Shown here: positions 24,872 through 34,601 of the stretch, piece by piece
Numbering within the stretch: the first letter of the stretch is position 1
Layout of the letters: each line of letters begins with the position of its first letter
NCBI GenBank assembly: GCA_002455425.1
Contig: DKKT01000091.1
Span: 1-64,000, forward strand
DNA: 64,000 nucleotides
Origin: Chthonomonas sp. UBA6659
Lineage (GTDB): Bacteria; Armatimonadota; Fimbriimonadia; Fimbriimonadales; Fimbriimonadaceae
Direction: 5' to 3'
The notes under the pieces: model-generated
What the model was told of the DNA's origin: nothing
Databases searched by the model: none
Seen by the model: only the letters and a program-made list of their open reading frames with translations
Program-made: the position numbers and the translations under genes

Positions 24872-27168
24872 GGCTTGCCCTGCCTTTTTGATCGGACTAG
24901 GGCATCGTCGACCATCCATGCGCACAAGTCATCGAACCCGATTCCAGCCGTCTGCGCGCTCCGGGGCAGAAGCGAGGTCAGCGTCATGCCAGGAAGCGTG
25001 TTGACCTCGAGAACCACGCAACGTCCCTCGCGCACCATCATGTCCGTCCGAGTCGCCCCCGAACACCCGAGAGCGCGATGGGCTCGGAGCGCGAACTCGG
25101 CGGCTTCTTGCGCGGTCGCTTCGGACAGCCGTGCAGGACAGATTTCGATGGTTGCCCCAGGCTCGTACTTGGCGGCGAAGTCGTAACGGCCCTCCGGGGG
25201 CACGATCTCCACGGCGGGGAGGGCACGATCGCCGAGCACGGGTACCGAGATCTCCATCCCCTCGATCCGCTCTTCGACGAGAGCGACTGAGTCGTAGCGA
25301 AGGGCGAACTCGACGGCCGGAACAAGTTCGTCGACGTGATCGACGAAGGTCAGCCCGATCGTCGAACCTTGGGCGTTCGGCTTCACAACGAGCCGGGGTC
25401 GGAGCAAGGTCTCAGTGCCCCTCTTTTCGGCGAGCAATCGGGCCATGGTCTCCGCCTCTTCGGTCGACGTCACTCGAACGCCGCGCGCTACCGGAAGTCC
25501 GGACGCGGTCAGGACCTGCTTGGCAAGGGCCTTGTCCATCGCGGTAGCACTGGCTTGCAGCGACGAACCCGTGTAGGGGATCGCGAGCAACTCGAAGAGG
25601 CCTTGGATCGCGCCATCCTCCGCGTGGGTGCCGTGGACCCCGAAGAACGCGATATCGGGACGATTCGGGCCGGTGAACAGACTCAGATCGCCGGTGGTGA
25701 GGAGGCGGTCGGTGACATCGACACGGACCACGGCGTACCCCTTGCGCTCGAGCGCATCAGCAACCTGACGCCCGGTCAAGAGCGAGACCTCACGTTCCGC
25801 GCTGTCCCCCCCATAGACGACTGCGACGCGAGTGGGTCCAGAGCGGTCCATTTCGGCGATGAAGGCAGGCGCGAATTCACCGATCGTTCCCGCGCCCATC
25901 CCCGCGATCACATCACCTTTCATGGCAATTGCATGAACATATCGTGGAAGAAGGTGCCGGGTCGGAACGTAGTCGTGGGGCACATTCAGTTGCTCGGCGA
26001 TCCGTGAGGAACTGACGCCGGGAAGGGGCGCTTCGCGAGCCGGATAAATGTCGGTGAGAACGACGTGATCGGCACCATCGAGGGCGGACGCAAACTCACT
26101 CAAAAACTGGGCCGTCCGCGAGTAGAGGTGCGGCTGGTAGACCACGACCAGGCGTCGATCCGGATAGCGCTCACGCAGCGCCTGGATACTTGCGGCGATC
26201 TCGGTCGGGTGGTGGGCGTAGTCGTCGATCACGGTGAGGTCGCCCTCTCGCATGACCTGAAGTCGGCGGCTGGCGCCGCCGAAGCTGGAAATCCCGCCCC
26301 ACGCGCGCTCTCCCTGGGCCCCGGCCGCGTCGCAGGCCGCAAGCGCGCCCTGCGCGTTCAAAAGGCTGTGTCGTCCAGGGATCGCGATCGTGCGCCGTGC
26401 GCCATCGTCGAGCCCGTAGGACCGCTTCTGGCCGGGGAATCGGCGCGCGATCTCAGAGGCACCGGCGTCCTCCCCCGCATAAATGAGAGTGCCGTCGCTG
26501 GGAAGCGTCATGACGAACCGCTCGACACTCTCGCGGAGGCCCTCCCAACTGCCATGAAAGTCCAAGTGATCAGGCTCAAGATTGGTCAGAACGATGATTT
26601 CGGGGCGGAGATCATGAAAGCTATCGTAAGCTTCACATGCTTCGACGACGGCCCATTCGCCGGTCCCCTCGACGATGGCCCCACCGAAGTCGGGGACCTC
26701 GGCCCCGATCACTACGACGGGATCGAGCCCTGCGGCACGGAGACCGGCGGCGGTCATGCCCGACGTCGTCGTTTTCCCGTGGGTCCCCGTTACCGCGATC
26801 GTCCGGTGGTTTCGGAGAATCCAACCGAGGACTTGAGAGCGACGGAAGAGAGGGCATCCGAGGTGACGCGCACGCGCCACCTCGGGGCTGGACTCGAGGT
26901 CGATGGCATCGCTCAAGACCAGGGCCATGCCGGGCTCGATTCCACTCCCCGTATGGCCGATATGAACGGGAATCCCATGGGTTCGGAGGGCGTCGACGCC
27001 TTCGCCTTCGCTCGCGTCGTTGCCCACGACCTGGTAACCCCTTGTCGCGAGCATCCGAGCGATGCCGCTCATCCCGGCCCCGCCGATTCCGACGAGAAAG
27101 AACTCGCGGTAGCCTTCGAGAGCGGTGGTGGGTGCGAAAGCGGTGGCGATCTCGGACTTGGTTCGCAT
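24868..27168 (-). CDS. murC: MurC-Ddl fusion: UDP-MurNAc-L-alanine ligase plus D-Ala-D-Ala ligase
   Basis: 766 residues joining two wall enzymes. Residues 1-440 are MurC: GIGGAGMSGIARML at 28-40, the ATP loop TGTHGKTTT at 127-135, EACEAYDSF and the DYAHHPTE motif at 316-323. From about 445 a complete Ddl begins with VAVVYGGDSAEREVSLLTG, continues with HGTHAEDGAIQGLFE and the TGSS loop, and ends with the metal-binding VLEVNTLPGMT. MurC adds L-Ala to UDP-MurNAc and Ddl makes D-Ala-D-Ala for MurF. Such a fusion is known from Chlamydia. The Ddl half has THAED where GxGED is usual. The gene opens the division operon after the porin terminator. Confidence 0.93.
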   Translation of the reverse strand: MRTKSEIATAFAPTTALEGYREFFLVGIGGAGMSGIARMLATRGYQVVGNDASEGEGVDALRTHGIPVHIGHTGSGIEPGMALVLSDAIDLESSPEVARARHLGCPLFRRSQVLGWILRNHRTIAVTGTHGKTTTSGMTAAGLRAAGLDPVVVIGAEVPDFGGAIVEGTGEWAVVEACEAYDSFHDLRPEIIVLTNLEPDHLDFHGSWEGLRESVERFVMTLPSDGTLIYAGEDAGASEIARRFPGQKRSYGLDDGARRTIAIPGRHSLLNAQGALAACDAAGAQGERAWGGISSFGGASRRLQVMREGDLTVIDDYAHHPTEIAASIQALRERYPDRRLVVVYQPHLYSRTAQFLSEFASALDGADHVVLTDIYPAREAPLPGVSSSRIAEQLNVPHDYVPTRHLLPRYVHAIAMKGDVIAGMGAGTIGEFAPAFIAEMDRSGPTRVAVVYGGDSAEREVSLLTGRQVADALERKGYAVVRVDVTDRLLTTGDLSLFTGPNRPDIAFFGVHGTHAEDGAIQGLFELLAIPYTGSSLQASATAMDKALAKQVLTASGLPVARGVRVTSTEEAETMARLLAEKRGTETLLRPRLVVKPNAQGSTIGLTFVDHVDELVPAVEFALRYDSVALVEERIEGMEISVPVLGDRALPAVEIVPPEGRYDFAAKYEPGATIEICPARLSEATAQEAAEFALRAHRALGCSGATRTDMMVREGRCVVLEVNTLPGMTLTSLLPRSAQTAGIGFDDLCAWMVDDALVRSKRQGKP

Positions 27169-27224
27169 GCTGATTCGTTGAGGATGGCAGGCTCGGGGAT
27201 AGCGTCGCCAGGGAGTTCAACACA

Positions 27225-27254
27225 AGCGGCCCCCGGATTGCTCCGGGGGCCGCT
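27225..27254 (-). terminator. Rho-independent-type terminator of the SLH porin gene
   Basis: A perfect 13-bp stem, AGCGGCCCCCGGA with TCCGGGGGCCGCT, around a TTGC loop. It lies 23 bases past the porin stop and before murC-ddl. The following minus-strand bases TGTGTTG are only modestly T-rich. It insulates the porin from the division operon. Confidence 0.8.
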
Positions 27255-27277
27255 CCTTGCTCAGGCGAAGCTCGTGG

Positions 27278-29236
27278 TTAGAACTTGACGCTGAGCTGGG
27301 TGCTCAACAGACCGCCTCGGTAGCGCTCGGCGAACCGGTTGCTGACGAGGTCGAGGTTCTTGATGTCGCTGGTCTGGTACATGATGCTCCAACGGGTGTT
27401 GTTGCCCATGTTGTAGCCGAGACCGAACGTGAACCATCGCTGGGTGATGTCCGGCACGTTGATGAGGTCGCTGTCGAGGACCACATCTTCGTAGCTGGCC
27501 ATGAGGCTCCAGCTCTGATTGAGCTTGTAATCGAGTCGACCGATGAAGCTATTCAGCCGGTCATCCTCGTTCAGCAGCGCACCCGCATCGGTGTCGGCAC
27601 CCTTGTAGAAGTGGCCTTCCGCCGAGATGGTGAACTCGGGGGTCACATTGAAGTGAGCCTTGGCCCAGAAGCCCTCGATGTTCGTCGGGTTCCAGAACAC
27701 GCCCATGTGGCCCCAGTCTCCCGGAGCGCCGAAGTTCTTCTTCACCTGTCGGTAACCGACTTCGCCACCGAAGTTGGCCTGGTTGTAGCTCAACTGCGCC
27801 CAGAAGGCGTCGTTGTCGCTGGTCAGGACCTTGCTGGTGTTGTAGGTGTAGTCGCTCTTGGCATAGCCGGCACCGATTCCGAAGTTGCTGAACTTCAGGT
27901 TGATGTCGCCGCCGTAGACGTTGCTTCGGTTCCAAAGCTGGTTAGCGTTGTCCACGAAGAACGTGCTGGGGTTGTTGGTGTCGAGCCAGATGTAGGCCAG
28001 GTTCACCGCACCCATGTCGCTGATCGGGAAGTTCAAGCGAACGCCGAAGCTCTGATCGATGTTGATCTTGTTGCCGGCGAAGTCGTCCTCGAATCGAGCG
28101 ACACCGCTCGTGAGCGGGTTGATCTCGACGCCGTTGACGGACTCGCGCTCGCTGGTCCGGCCGCCCCACAGGTGGAGGTTAGCCTGACCGAACTTGAACT
28201 TCAGGAGACCACCATCGAAATAGTAGTTCCCGTTGTCCCAGCGATCGTTATCGAAGTACGGCGTGTAGTCCGGGCGCTGCAGGAGGTACGAACCGACCTG
28301 ATAGCCGAGGCGGCCGACGTCCGCCGTGAAGGCGAGTCCGGCCATGCTCGTGTCGACCGAGATCGACGCGTCCTGGATGTACACATCAGCCGCGCTCTCG
28401 CGGAATCCGCGGTTGAGCTGGAGCTGGCTCTGGTTGCCCAGAGCGGTGGTGGCGACGAAGCCATCGCGAACGCCGCTGAGCATGTTGCCCACGACGACGG
28501 TGGCGCGCCACTTGGGACCCTCATCGTTCGTGCCCTTGAAGGTGAACGCCGCCTCATGGAGGACGGTGAGGTCTCGGGTCATGCCCACGACGGCATCGGA
28601 GTAGGCGCCACGGCCCGCACCGGTGATCCGGCCGGTCGTGGTCATACCGTACTCGTCATCGTTGCCGTGGCCGGCAAGCGCGAGGAAGTTGAGGTCGCCG
28701 CTGATGTCGACAGCCGGCTTTCGCTTCTCGAGCTTGGTGACTCGATCGGCGAGATCGGCGAGGTCCTTCTTCAGAGCCTCCACGTCGACGCCGAGGGAAG
28801 CGAGTTCCTTCTCGAACTTCTCGGCGAGCTTCTTGAGGTTGTCGATGTCGTCCTTCCAAGCCTGCATGCCATCGACGGTCGCCTTCAGCGCCGCGAGCTG
28901 ATCGCGGAGCTCCTTGACTTCGCCGGGCAGACCCATCAGGCCGTTGACCTTGTCGTCAAGAGCCTTCAGTTGGTCGCTCATGCCGCTCATCATGCTCATC
29001 AGCTTCTGATAAGCAGCGTTGATGGCGACGGCCATCTCGTAGCGGCTGGCAGGTCGGGCACCACGGAACATGCCGTCCGGATAACCCACGAGGATGCCCT
29101 CGCGCTTCATGTTCTCCAGAGCCTGGTATGCCCAGTGATTGTCCGGAACATCGGGGAAGTTGTCCTGGGCCATGGCCGGAACGACCATCGCGGCGCCGAG
29201 GACGGCGGTCAACGCATATCGTAGCGTTCGCTTCAT
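27278..29236 (-). CDS. SLH-domain outer-membrane porin
   Basis: 652 residues. After a signal peptide ending AMA-Q, one S-layer homology domain spans about 27-78 (FPDVPDNHWAYQALENMKREGILVGYP..., given in part). A coiled coil follows (about 80-170, heptads of Leu/Val with Lys/Asp). The rest is a predicted beta-barrel of about 16-18 strands that ends in Phe, the outer-membrane sorting signal. This is the OprB/Slp-type design of diderms that tether the outer membrane to the wall through SLH. Repeated aromatic-girdle motifs (YIWLDTNN, WSLMASYED) support it. Substrate is unknown. High expression is likely given the strong terminator. Confidence 0.88.
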   Translation of the reverse strand: MKRTLRYALTAVLGAAMVVPAMAQDNFPDVPDNHWAYQALENMKREGILVGYPDGMFRGARPASRYEMAVAINAAYQKLMSMMSGMSDQLKALDDKVNGLMGLPGEVKELRDQLAALKATVDGMQAWKDDIDNLKKLAEKFEKELASLGVDVEALKKDLADLADRVTKLEKRKPAVDISGDLNFLALAGHGNDDEYGMTTTGRITGAGRGAYSDAVVGMTRDLTVLHEAAFTFKGTNDEGPKWRATVVVGNMLSGVRDGFVATTALGNQSQLQLNRGFRESAADVYIQDASISVDTSMAGLAFTADVGRLGYQVGSYLLQRPDYTPYFDNDRWDNGNYYFDGGLLKFKFGQANLHLWGGRTSERESVNGVEINPLTSGVARFEDDFAGNKINIDQSFGVRLNFPISDMGAVNLAYIWLDTNNPSTFFVDNANQLWNRSNVYGGDINLKFSNFGIGAGYAKSDYTYNTSKVLTSDNDAFWAQLSYNQANFGGEVGYRQVKKNFGAPGDWGHMGVFWNPTNIEGFWAKAHFNVTPEFTISAEGHFYKGADTDAGALLNEDDRLNSFIGRLDYKLNQSWSLMASYEDVVLDSDLINVPDITQRWFTFGLGYNMGNNTRWSIMYQTSDIKNLDLVSNRFAERYRGGLLSTQLSVKF

Positions 29237-29534
29237 ATCCGCTCAGTTCTCCTTGAGTATTCTCCGACTGCGGATGAGCGAGCCTCGCTTCGTACGAACC
29301 GTACTCTCACAACTTTCCTTGAGTTTCCTATGAGAACCAGTCCGGCCTTGGCCTGGCCACGCATCCTGCGATTCGGGAGCGCAGAGGGTCACTCCACGCC
29401 ATACTTGATTATGCCCCGATCTCGCTAAAATTGCAAGGTCGCGGGCTTCACTCTTGGGACTTTCGTCGCAACGCGTCGTTTCGGTCGATTTTGCGGGCCC
29501 GGCCCCTGGTTCTGGTCCCCTGGTAAAACGGGGC

Positions 29535-30596
29535 ATGAACGTCAAATTGCTGCAGCGCCTCACCGAAGCCGCCGGGGTACCCGGCCAGGAGGACGAGATC
29601 CGTGAAATCGTCCGCGACGAACTCAAGGGAATCTGCGAGATCCGATCCGACGCCCTCGGAAACCTGATCTGCCTCAAAAAGGGCTCGGGCAAGGGCAAGA
29701 AGGGTGAGGCGCGCAAGCTGATGCTCGCCGCGCACATGGACGAAATCGGCTTCGTCGTCAAGTTCATCGACGACAAAGGCTTCCTTCGGATCGCCCCCCT
29801 CGGCGGTTGGGATCCGCGACAGATGGCGAGCCAGCGTGTCTTCGTGCATACCGAGGAGGGACCCTTGAACGGAGTCCTCATCCTCGGCACCAAGCCGAAG
29901 CACCTGTTGACGCCCGACGAGGCCGCGAAGGCACCAACGATCGACAACTTCTTTGTCGACTGCGGGCTGGGAGGCGACGAGGCCAAGAAGCGGGTCCGCC
30001 TCGGTGACATGGTCACGATGAACCGGACGTTCCAGCGAATGGGCAAGCTCATGACGTGCAAGGCGATGGACGATCGCGTCGCCGTCTATGTGATGATCGA
30101 AGCCCTCAAGGCCGCGAAGAGCCACGCGGTCGATGTCTACGCCGTCGCGACGGTTCAAGAGGAGATCGGTCTACGCGGCGCGGCCGCGAGCGGTTGGGCG
30201 GTTCAGCCCGACGTGGTCGTTGCGATCGACATCACCCTGGCCAACGACTACCCCGGCATCCCCGAGCAGGACATGATCACCCGACTCGGCGAGGGCGCGG
30301 CGATCAAGTTTCTCGACTCAAGCCTGATCTGCAGCCCAAAAGTCGTGGCCCACTTCCGTGCACTTGCCGAAAAGCACAAGATCAAGCACCAAATCGAGAT
30401 TCTCACGATGGGCGGAACGGACGCCGGGGCGATCCAGCGCCTCCACGGCGGAATCCCCGCCTTCACGCTCTCGATCCCGACCCGCTACGTCCACACCGTC
30501 AACGAAACCGTCCACGAAGAGGACGTGGACGCGTGTGTGAAGCTCCTTGCCAAGTACATCGAGGATTGCCACGCCGGAGACTACCAGTACCGCTAG
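29535..30596 (+). CDS. M42 family metallopeptidase (glutamyl aminopeptidase type)
   Basis: 353 residues. It is a cobalt- or zinc-dependent aminopeptidase of tetrahedral TET type or a cellulase-M relative. The metal ligands can be placed: His in AAHMDEIGFVV, Asp in CKAMDDRVA, the Glu pair in TVQEEIGLRGA, Asp in VVAIDITLAND, and His in YVHTVNETVHEED. The start at 29535 is the first ATG after a non-conserved 27-codon extension. The frame is complete. The 298-base gap upstream (29237-29534) is the divergent region to the porin, and I see no gene there. TAAAAC lies 5 bases before the ATG and may be a weak -10 box. Confidence 0.9.
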   Translation: MNVKLLQRLTEAAGVPGQEDEIREIVRDELKGICEIRSDALGNLICLKKGSGKGKKGEARKLMLAAHMDEIGFVVKFIDDKGFLRIAPLGGWDPRQMASQRVFVHTEEGPLNGVLILGTKPKHLLTPDEAAKAPTIDNFFVDCGLGGDEAKKRVRLGDMVTMNRTFQRMGKLMTCKAMDDRVAVYVMIEALKAAKSHAVDVYAVATVQEEIGLRGAAASGWAVQPDVVVAIDITLANDYPGIPEQDMITRLGEGAAIKFLDSSLICSPKVVAHFRALAEKHKIKHQIEILTMGGTDAGAIQRLHGGIPAFTLSIPTRYVHTVNETVHEEDVDACVKLLAKYIEDCHAGDYQYR

Positions 30597-30676
30597 AACG
30601 AGCCGACGGGTGCGGCCGAGCAACCCCTAAGATTTCCTGGCTCCCTGGCCCTCGCGCAATGGTCCCATTGGCTCAG

Positions 30677-30707
30677 TTACAGGAAAAGCGGAAGTTGCCC
30701 CTATAAT
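30677..30707 (+). promoter_or_regulatory. Leaderless promoter of the double-HTH regulator
   Basis: A consensus TATAAT (30702-30707) lies 6 bases before the ATG at 30714, so the first transcribed base should be the A of the start codon. TTACAG (30677-30682) with a 19-base spacer is a weak -35. No ribosome site is present. Confidence 0.7.
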
Positions 30708-30713
30708 GGACCC

Positions 30714-31928
30714 ATGAAGAAGCCCGAGGAGATCGGTGCCACCTTACGGTGTGCCCGAAAGGCCGCCGGGCTTTCGGTCGCCCGGACAAGTGTCCTTGTG
30801 GGGCTGTCCCCGGCCACCGTGAAGCGTTGGGAACGGGGTGAGGGGCTGCCCTCGGCCCGCGACCTTGGCGTCTACCTCGACCGCCTCGGAGCCCCCGCGG
30901 ACTCTCCGGTGCGGGAGATTGCTCGCGTCTCGATCGATGACCTGAGCCGAAACGGGGGCGAGCGTCCGGTGCTGCGGTTCCTGCGCGCGGCGCGCCGGCG
31001 CAAAGGTATCACGCTTCCCGAACTCAGCGCCGCGACCGGCGTCAGTGCCGCCTCCCTCCATCGCTACGAAACCGGCGAGCGGGTGCCGGAATCTCTGGTC
31101 CGCCGGACGATCGGTCGTGCGTTGGGCTGCAACGACGCCGAGCTGGAGATGCTCGATCGCTGCCTCGATGAGCCCGGCTTTCGCTATGACCCTACCGACG
31201 CCATCCACAACCGCTTTTTCATCGCCCACGGGCCTGCCGCGGTGTTGCCATTTGCCCGAGCCGATGCGCTCCTTCGTGGGCAGGTGGTCAGCCCCGCGTT
31301 TCTGGCCGACATGCTCCAGGGCCTTATCATCATGGGCGATCACGGAGCGCTTCTCGAGCTTTGGACCCTGATCAAGCCGACGGCCGAAAAGCTGGATTGG
31401 CCGGACATGACCCGGGCCCTGGTCTCGGGCTATCTCAGCCTGGCACGGGTCGGCTCAGAAACCATGCACCAAGCCCGCGAACGCACGCTCCGGCGCTACC
31501 GCGAATACGAGTCGATTCCTCCCGGGCCGCGGAAGCTCAACGTCGGACTCATTCTCTCGCGGATCGCGGTCGCCGCGAACATGAGCGAGGAAGCCGCTCA
31601 ATGGGTCTCCCAGTATCAGTGTGAGTCCGGCCTCTTTGGCGACGGCGAAGGATACGACGTCATCACCGGGATCCACCTCAGGGCGCTGATGGCGGACTTC
31701 GCCCCCTCGATCGAGCATTTCTCGGTCCTCCAGTCGCTTCGGAGCAGTACCCAGGGCATCCTCATGGCGTACAACGCCGACATCGCCATGCTCAGCGTCG
31801 CTCACAAGCTTGGGAATGAAGAGGAGGTACGGCGACTCATCGACCAGTGTCGCAATACCGAATCGATGTACGGAATCGGCTCACCGCTGCGGAACCGCAT
31901 CGCACAGGATTGGGCTCGCCAGAGGTAA
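30714..31928 (+). CDS. Transcriptional regulator with two XRE helix-turn-helix domains and TPR-like C-terminus
   Basis: 404 residues. Two XRE-type HTH modules lie in tandem. The first is at about 5-60 (LRCARKAAGLSVARTSVLVGLSPATVKRWERGE) and the second at about 85-140 (RAARRRKGITLPELSAATGVSAASLHRYETGE). The remaining 250 residues are all helical and look like the TPR-like arrays found in peptide-sensing regulators of the Rgg/PlcR kind. The ligand is unknown. It has its own strong leaderless promoter and ends 13 bases before a secreted metalloprotease gene, which makes that gene the likely target or partner. No membrane segment. Confidence 0.83.
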   Translation: MKKPEEIGATLRCARKAAGLSVARTSVLVGLSPATVKRWERGEGLPSARDLGVYLDRLGAPADSPVREIARVSIDDLSRNGGERPVLRFLRAARRRKGITLPELSAATGVSAASLHRYETGERVPESLVRRTIGRALGCNDAELEMLDRCLDEPGFRYDPTDAIHNRFFIAHGPAAVLPFARADALLRGQVVSPAFLADMLQGLIIMGDHGALLELWTLIKPTAEKLDWPDMTRALVSGYLSLARVGSETMHQARERTLRRYREYESIPPGPRKLNVGLILSRIAVAANMSEEAAQWVSQYQCESGLFGDGEGYDVITGIHLRALMADFAPSIEHFSVLQSLRSSTQGILMAYNADIAMLSVAHKLGNEEEVRRLIDQCRNTESMYGIGSPLRNRIAQDWARQR

Positions 31929-31941
31929 CGTCCGTTTCGCG

Positions 31942-34599
31942 ATGAAACGGTGGATGGGGTTCGGTCTCGTGTTGTTGATCGCGGCGTCGGTGGAGGGCCA
32001 GGACGCGACGCCCAAACCAGACCCAAAGATCGAAGAGTACGAGAAAGCGACCAAGAACTTGCCGAAAACGGAAGGCGCATTCACGTTTTACACGCGCAAG
32101 AAGGACATCCTTCTCGAACTGCCCGAGGATCGCGTTGGAAGGCTCTTCCTCTTTCAGGCCACGCTTCATACCGGGGCAAGTGAAGGAGCCCAAGCCGGCG
32201 ACCCGGTCAACATGGCTTCGATCGACGCCCTCCGGTTCGATCGTGACGACGACCAACTCATCCTGGTCAAGCCGAACCTCAAGACGCGCGGTGTCACCGG
32301 CGATCCATTGAACGCCGCGAACGATCGCAGTGCGCCCGAGGCCTTCCTCGGCAACTACCGCATCGAACAAACCCACCCTGAGAAAGGGCTCCTCCTGGTG
32401 AACGTCACCGGCTTGTTCCAAGGAGAGGTGATCCGGCTCGGCGAGACTTTGAATTCCGGCGTGCCGGGGCAGTTCTCGTTCGATCGCGAAAAGAGTCGCA
32501 TCGATCGCGTCAAGAGCTTTCCCGAGAACTCGGTGGTCCGGATGCTGCTGCACTTCCAGGGTTCGGGTTCCGCGTCGAACATGGGCATCCTCGAACTCCT
32601 GGGCCTCGCGCCGAAGAACTCCCTCGCGGACCCTCGGAGCCTGCCGATCAAGGTCACCTACAACCTGTGGTATCGCAAGGACAACGGCTATCGCCCTCGT
32701 GCCGCCGATCCTCGGGTGGGGTACTTCACGGAGGACTTCGTGGACCTCGCGAAGTTCTGGCAGGACGATCGGACGACGCGTTGGATCACTCGATTCGACC
32801 TCCGCAAGAAGAACCCGGGAGCCGAGCTTTCGGAACCGGTCAAGCCGATCGTGTGGACGCTCGACAACTCGATCCCCGATCGGTATCGACCTGCGTTCCG
32901 GCGAGGCATCCTGTTTTGGAACAAGGCGTTCGAGAGGCTCGGCTTCAAGGATGCGATCCAGGTGCGGGATCAGCCCGACGATCCCGACTACGACCACGCG
33001 GACGGGCGTTTCAACGTCATCCGGCTGACGATGACGCCCGACTCGGGCTACGCCGTCGCGCAGGCCCGAAACGACCCTTTTACCGGCGAGATTCTCAACG
33101 CGGCGATCACCTTCGACGCGAACATGGTTCGGGCCGCGTGGCAGGAGTATCGGGACATCGTAACGACCGGTCCGAAAGCCCACCAAGACGCAATGGGGCT
33201 CTTCGTGCGCCGTCCCGAAGTCGATGGCTTCGCCGAACTTCGCGCGCTCTGGGATCCGGCCGAGGCGCGGCGACATCGACGAGCCGTTGCCTTCGGTACT
33301 CAGGGCTGGCGGGTCGACACGTGCCGTCACGCCGAAGAGAAGGCGGCGCGCGCCGCCTACGCGTGGGACGCTCTGTTGGCCGCGCCGACTGTGGGGATCT
33401 CTCGCGACGAGTACATCGACCAGTACATCGCCGACGTCGTCTCGCACGAGGTCGGCCACTGCCTGGGTTTGCGGCATAACTTCTCGGCCTCCACGAACCT
33501 CACGACGGCGGAACTCGCCAACGACGCGATCGTCGCGCGGGAGGGGATTTCGGCAAGCGTGATGGACTACACACCCGTCAATTTCCAGTCCGTCCTCAAG
33601 GGCCGGGGCTGGTTCTACGCGCCCGGGCTTGGCGCCTACGACGTCCATGCGATCGAGTACGGTTATGGCGATCCGGGAGCCGACGAGCAGGCGACGCTGG
33701 CTCAGATCGCCTCCCAAATCAACCGCCCCGGTTTGGCGTTCATGACGGATGAGGATGCGGACGGCGTCGACCCCACGGTGGCGCGCTTCGACTGCGCCCG
33801 GGATAACATCCGTTATTCCTTGAAGACGATCGCGGCCGGGACACGCATGCGGGACTGGGCTGTCGCCCACCTCCCGAGGCGGGGCGAAAGCTATTCCAAG
33901 CGAAACGCCCTGATCTTGAGGTCGTTGACGCGGCTCTTCCGGGAAGGGGCGGCGATCGCTCGGTGGGTCGGCGGCGTCCAAGGGAATCGCAACTTTCGAG
34001 GCGACGCCGACGAGAAGCCGACCCTTCGACCGGCCGATGCCGCGATCCAGCGCGAGGCGGTCGCGGTCGTCGCACGCGAGTGCCTCTCCCTGAAGGCGGT
34101 GCCGTTGCCGGACGCGGTGCTCGTGACGATGAGCGGCGACTACGTCACCGGGCAAGGTAGCGGCTACACGGCACCGCTCCGCGAGCTGATCACTGCGCCC
34201 CAGCAAATGCTCGCGGCCACACTTTTGAGCGCAGTCAAGCTGGAGGCGATCGTCGAGAACGAAGTCAAGACCCCCCGTGGTCGCGATCGTTATACGATCA
34301 CCGAGCACTTCCGGACGATCCTCGGTGCGATCTTCGAGGAGATCGGCAAGGACGGTTCGATCGCAGGGACGCGTCGGGATTTGCAGCGGTTCGTCGTCAA
34401 CGGACTCATGGCGCAGGCCGGAGCCCCGGGCGGCGGCGTTCCGGAGGACGTGCGGCTACTCGCCACCGATCACCTCCGACGACTCGGCGCGCGCATGAAG
34501 CCGGGGAAGGGCGCCGATGCGCTCACCATCGCCCATCTGAGGGACCTCAAAGCCACCATCGAACGGTTCCTCAACCGTAAGGTGTCGGTCACGCGGTAG
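31942..34599 (+). CDS. Secreted zinc-dependent metalloprotease (metzincin-like, DUF4953/DUF5117)
   Basis: 885 residues. A signal peptide (MKRWMGFGLVLLIAASVEGQ) starts at ATG 31942. An overlapping longer frame begins inside the upstream gene and is not needed. The zinc site HEVGHCLGLRH is at 502-512, an exact HExxHxxGxxH metzincin motif, followed by VMDYTPVNF, the Met-turn. The N-terminal half is the DUF5117 region and the C-terminal quarter is helical. These proteases are usual in diderms that degrade protein. It is co-directional with, and 13 bases after, the double-HTH regulator and 2 bases before the methyltransferase gene. Confidence 0.88.
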   Translation: MKRWMGFGLVLLIAASVEGQDATPKPDPKIEEYEKATKNLPKTEGAFTFYTRKKDILLELPEDRVGRLFLFQATLHTGASEGAQAGDPVNMASIDALRFDRDDDQLILVKPNLKTRGVTGDPLNAANDRSAPEAFLGNYRIEQTHPEKGLLLVNVTGLFQGEVIRLGETLNSGVPGQFSFDREKSRIDRVKSFPENSVVRMLLHFQGSGSASNMGILELLGLAPKNSLADPRSLPIKVTYNLWYRKDNGYRPRAADPRVGYFTEDFVDLAKFWQDDRTTRWITRFDLRKKNPGAELSEPVKPIVWTLDNSIPDRYRPAFRRGILFWNKAFERLGFKDAIQVRDQPDDPDYDHADGRFNVIRLTMTPDSGYAVAQARNDPFTGEILNAAITFDANMVRAAWQEYRDIVTTGPKAHQDAMGLFVRRPEVDGFAELRALWDPAEARRHRRAVAFGTQGWRVDTCRHAEEKAARAAYAWDALLAAPTVGISRDEYIDQYIADVVSHEVGHCLGLRHNFSASTNLTTAELANDAIVAREGISASVMDYTPVNFQSVLKGRGWFYAPGLGAYDVHAIEYGYGDPGADEQATLAQIASQINRPGLAFMTDEDADGVDPTVARFDCARDNIRYSLKTIAAGTRMRDWAVAHLPRRGESYSKRNALILRSLTRLFREGAAIARWVGGVQGNRNFRGDADEKPTLRPADAAIQREAVAVVARECLSLKAVPLPDAVLVTMSGDYVTGQGSGYTAPLRELITAPQQMLAATLLSAVKLEAIVENEVKTPRGRDRYTITEHFRTILGAIFEEIGKDGSIAGTRRDLQRFVVNGLMAQAGAPGGGVPEDVRLLATDHLRRLGARMKPGKGADALTIAHLRDLKATIERFLNRKVSVTR

Positions 34600-34601
34600 G
34601 C

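Noticed and set aside
27257..29224. A 655-codon plus-strand frame opposite the SLH porin
   Set aside because: The porin frame has a signal peptide, SLH domain and barrel end. The antisense frame has only Val/Glu/Asp-rich sequence.
31837..34308. An 823-codon minus-strand frame opposite the metalloprotease
   Set aside because: It lies antisense to a gene with signal peptide and zinc site, and its composition is rich in Arg/His/Val as in other antisense shadows.
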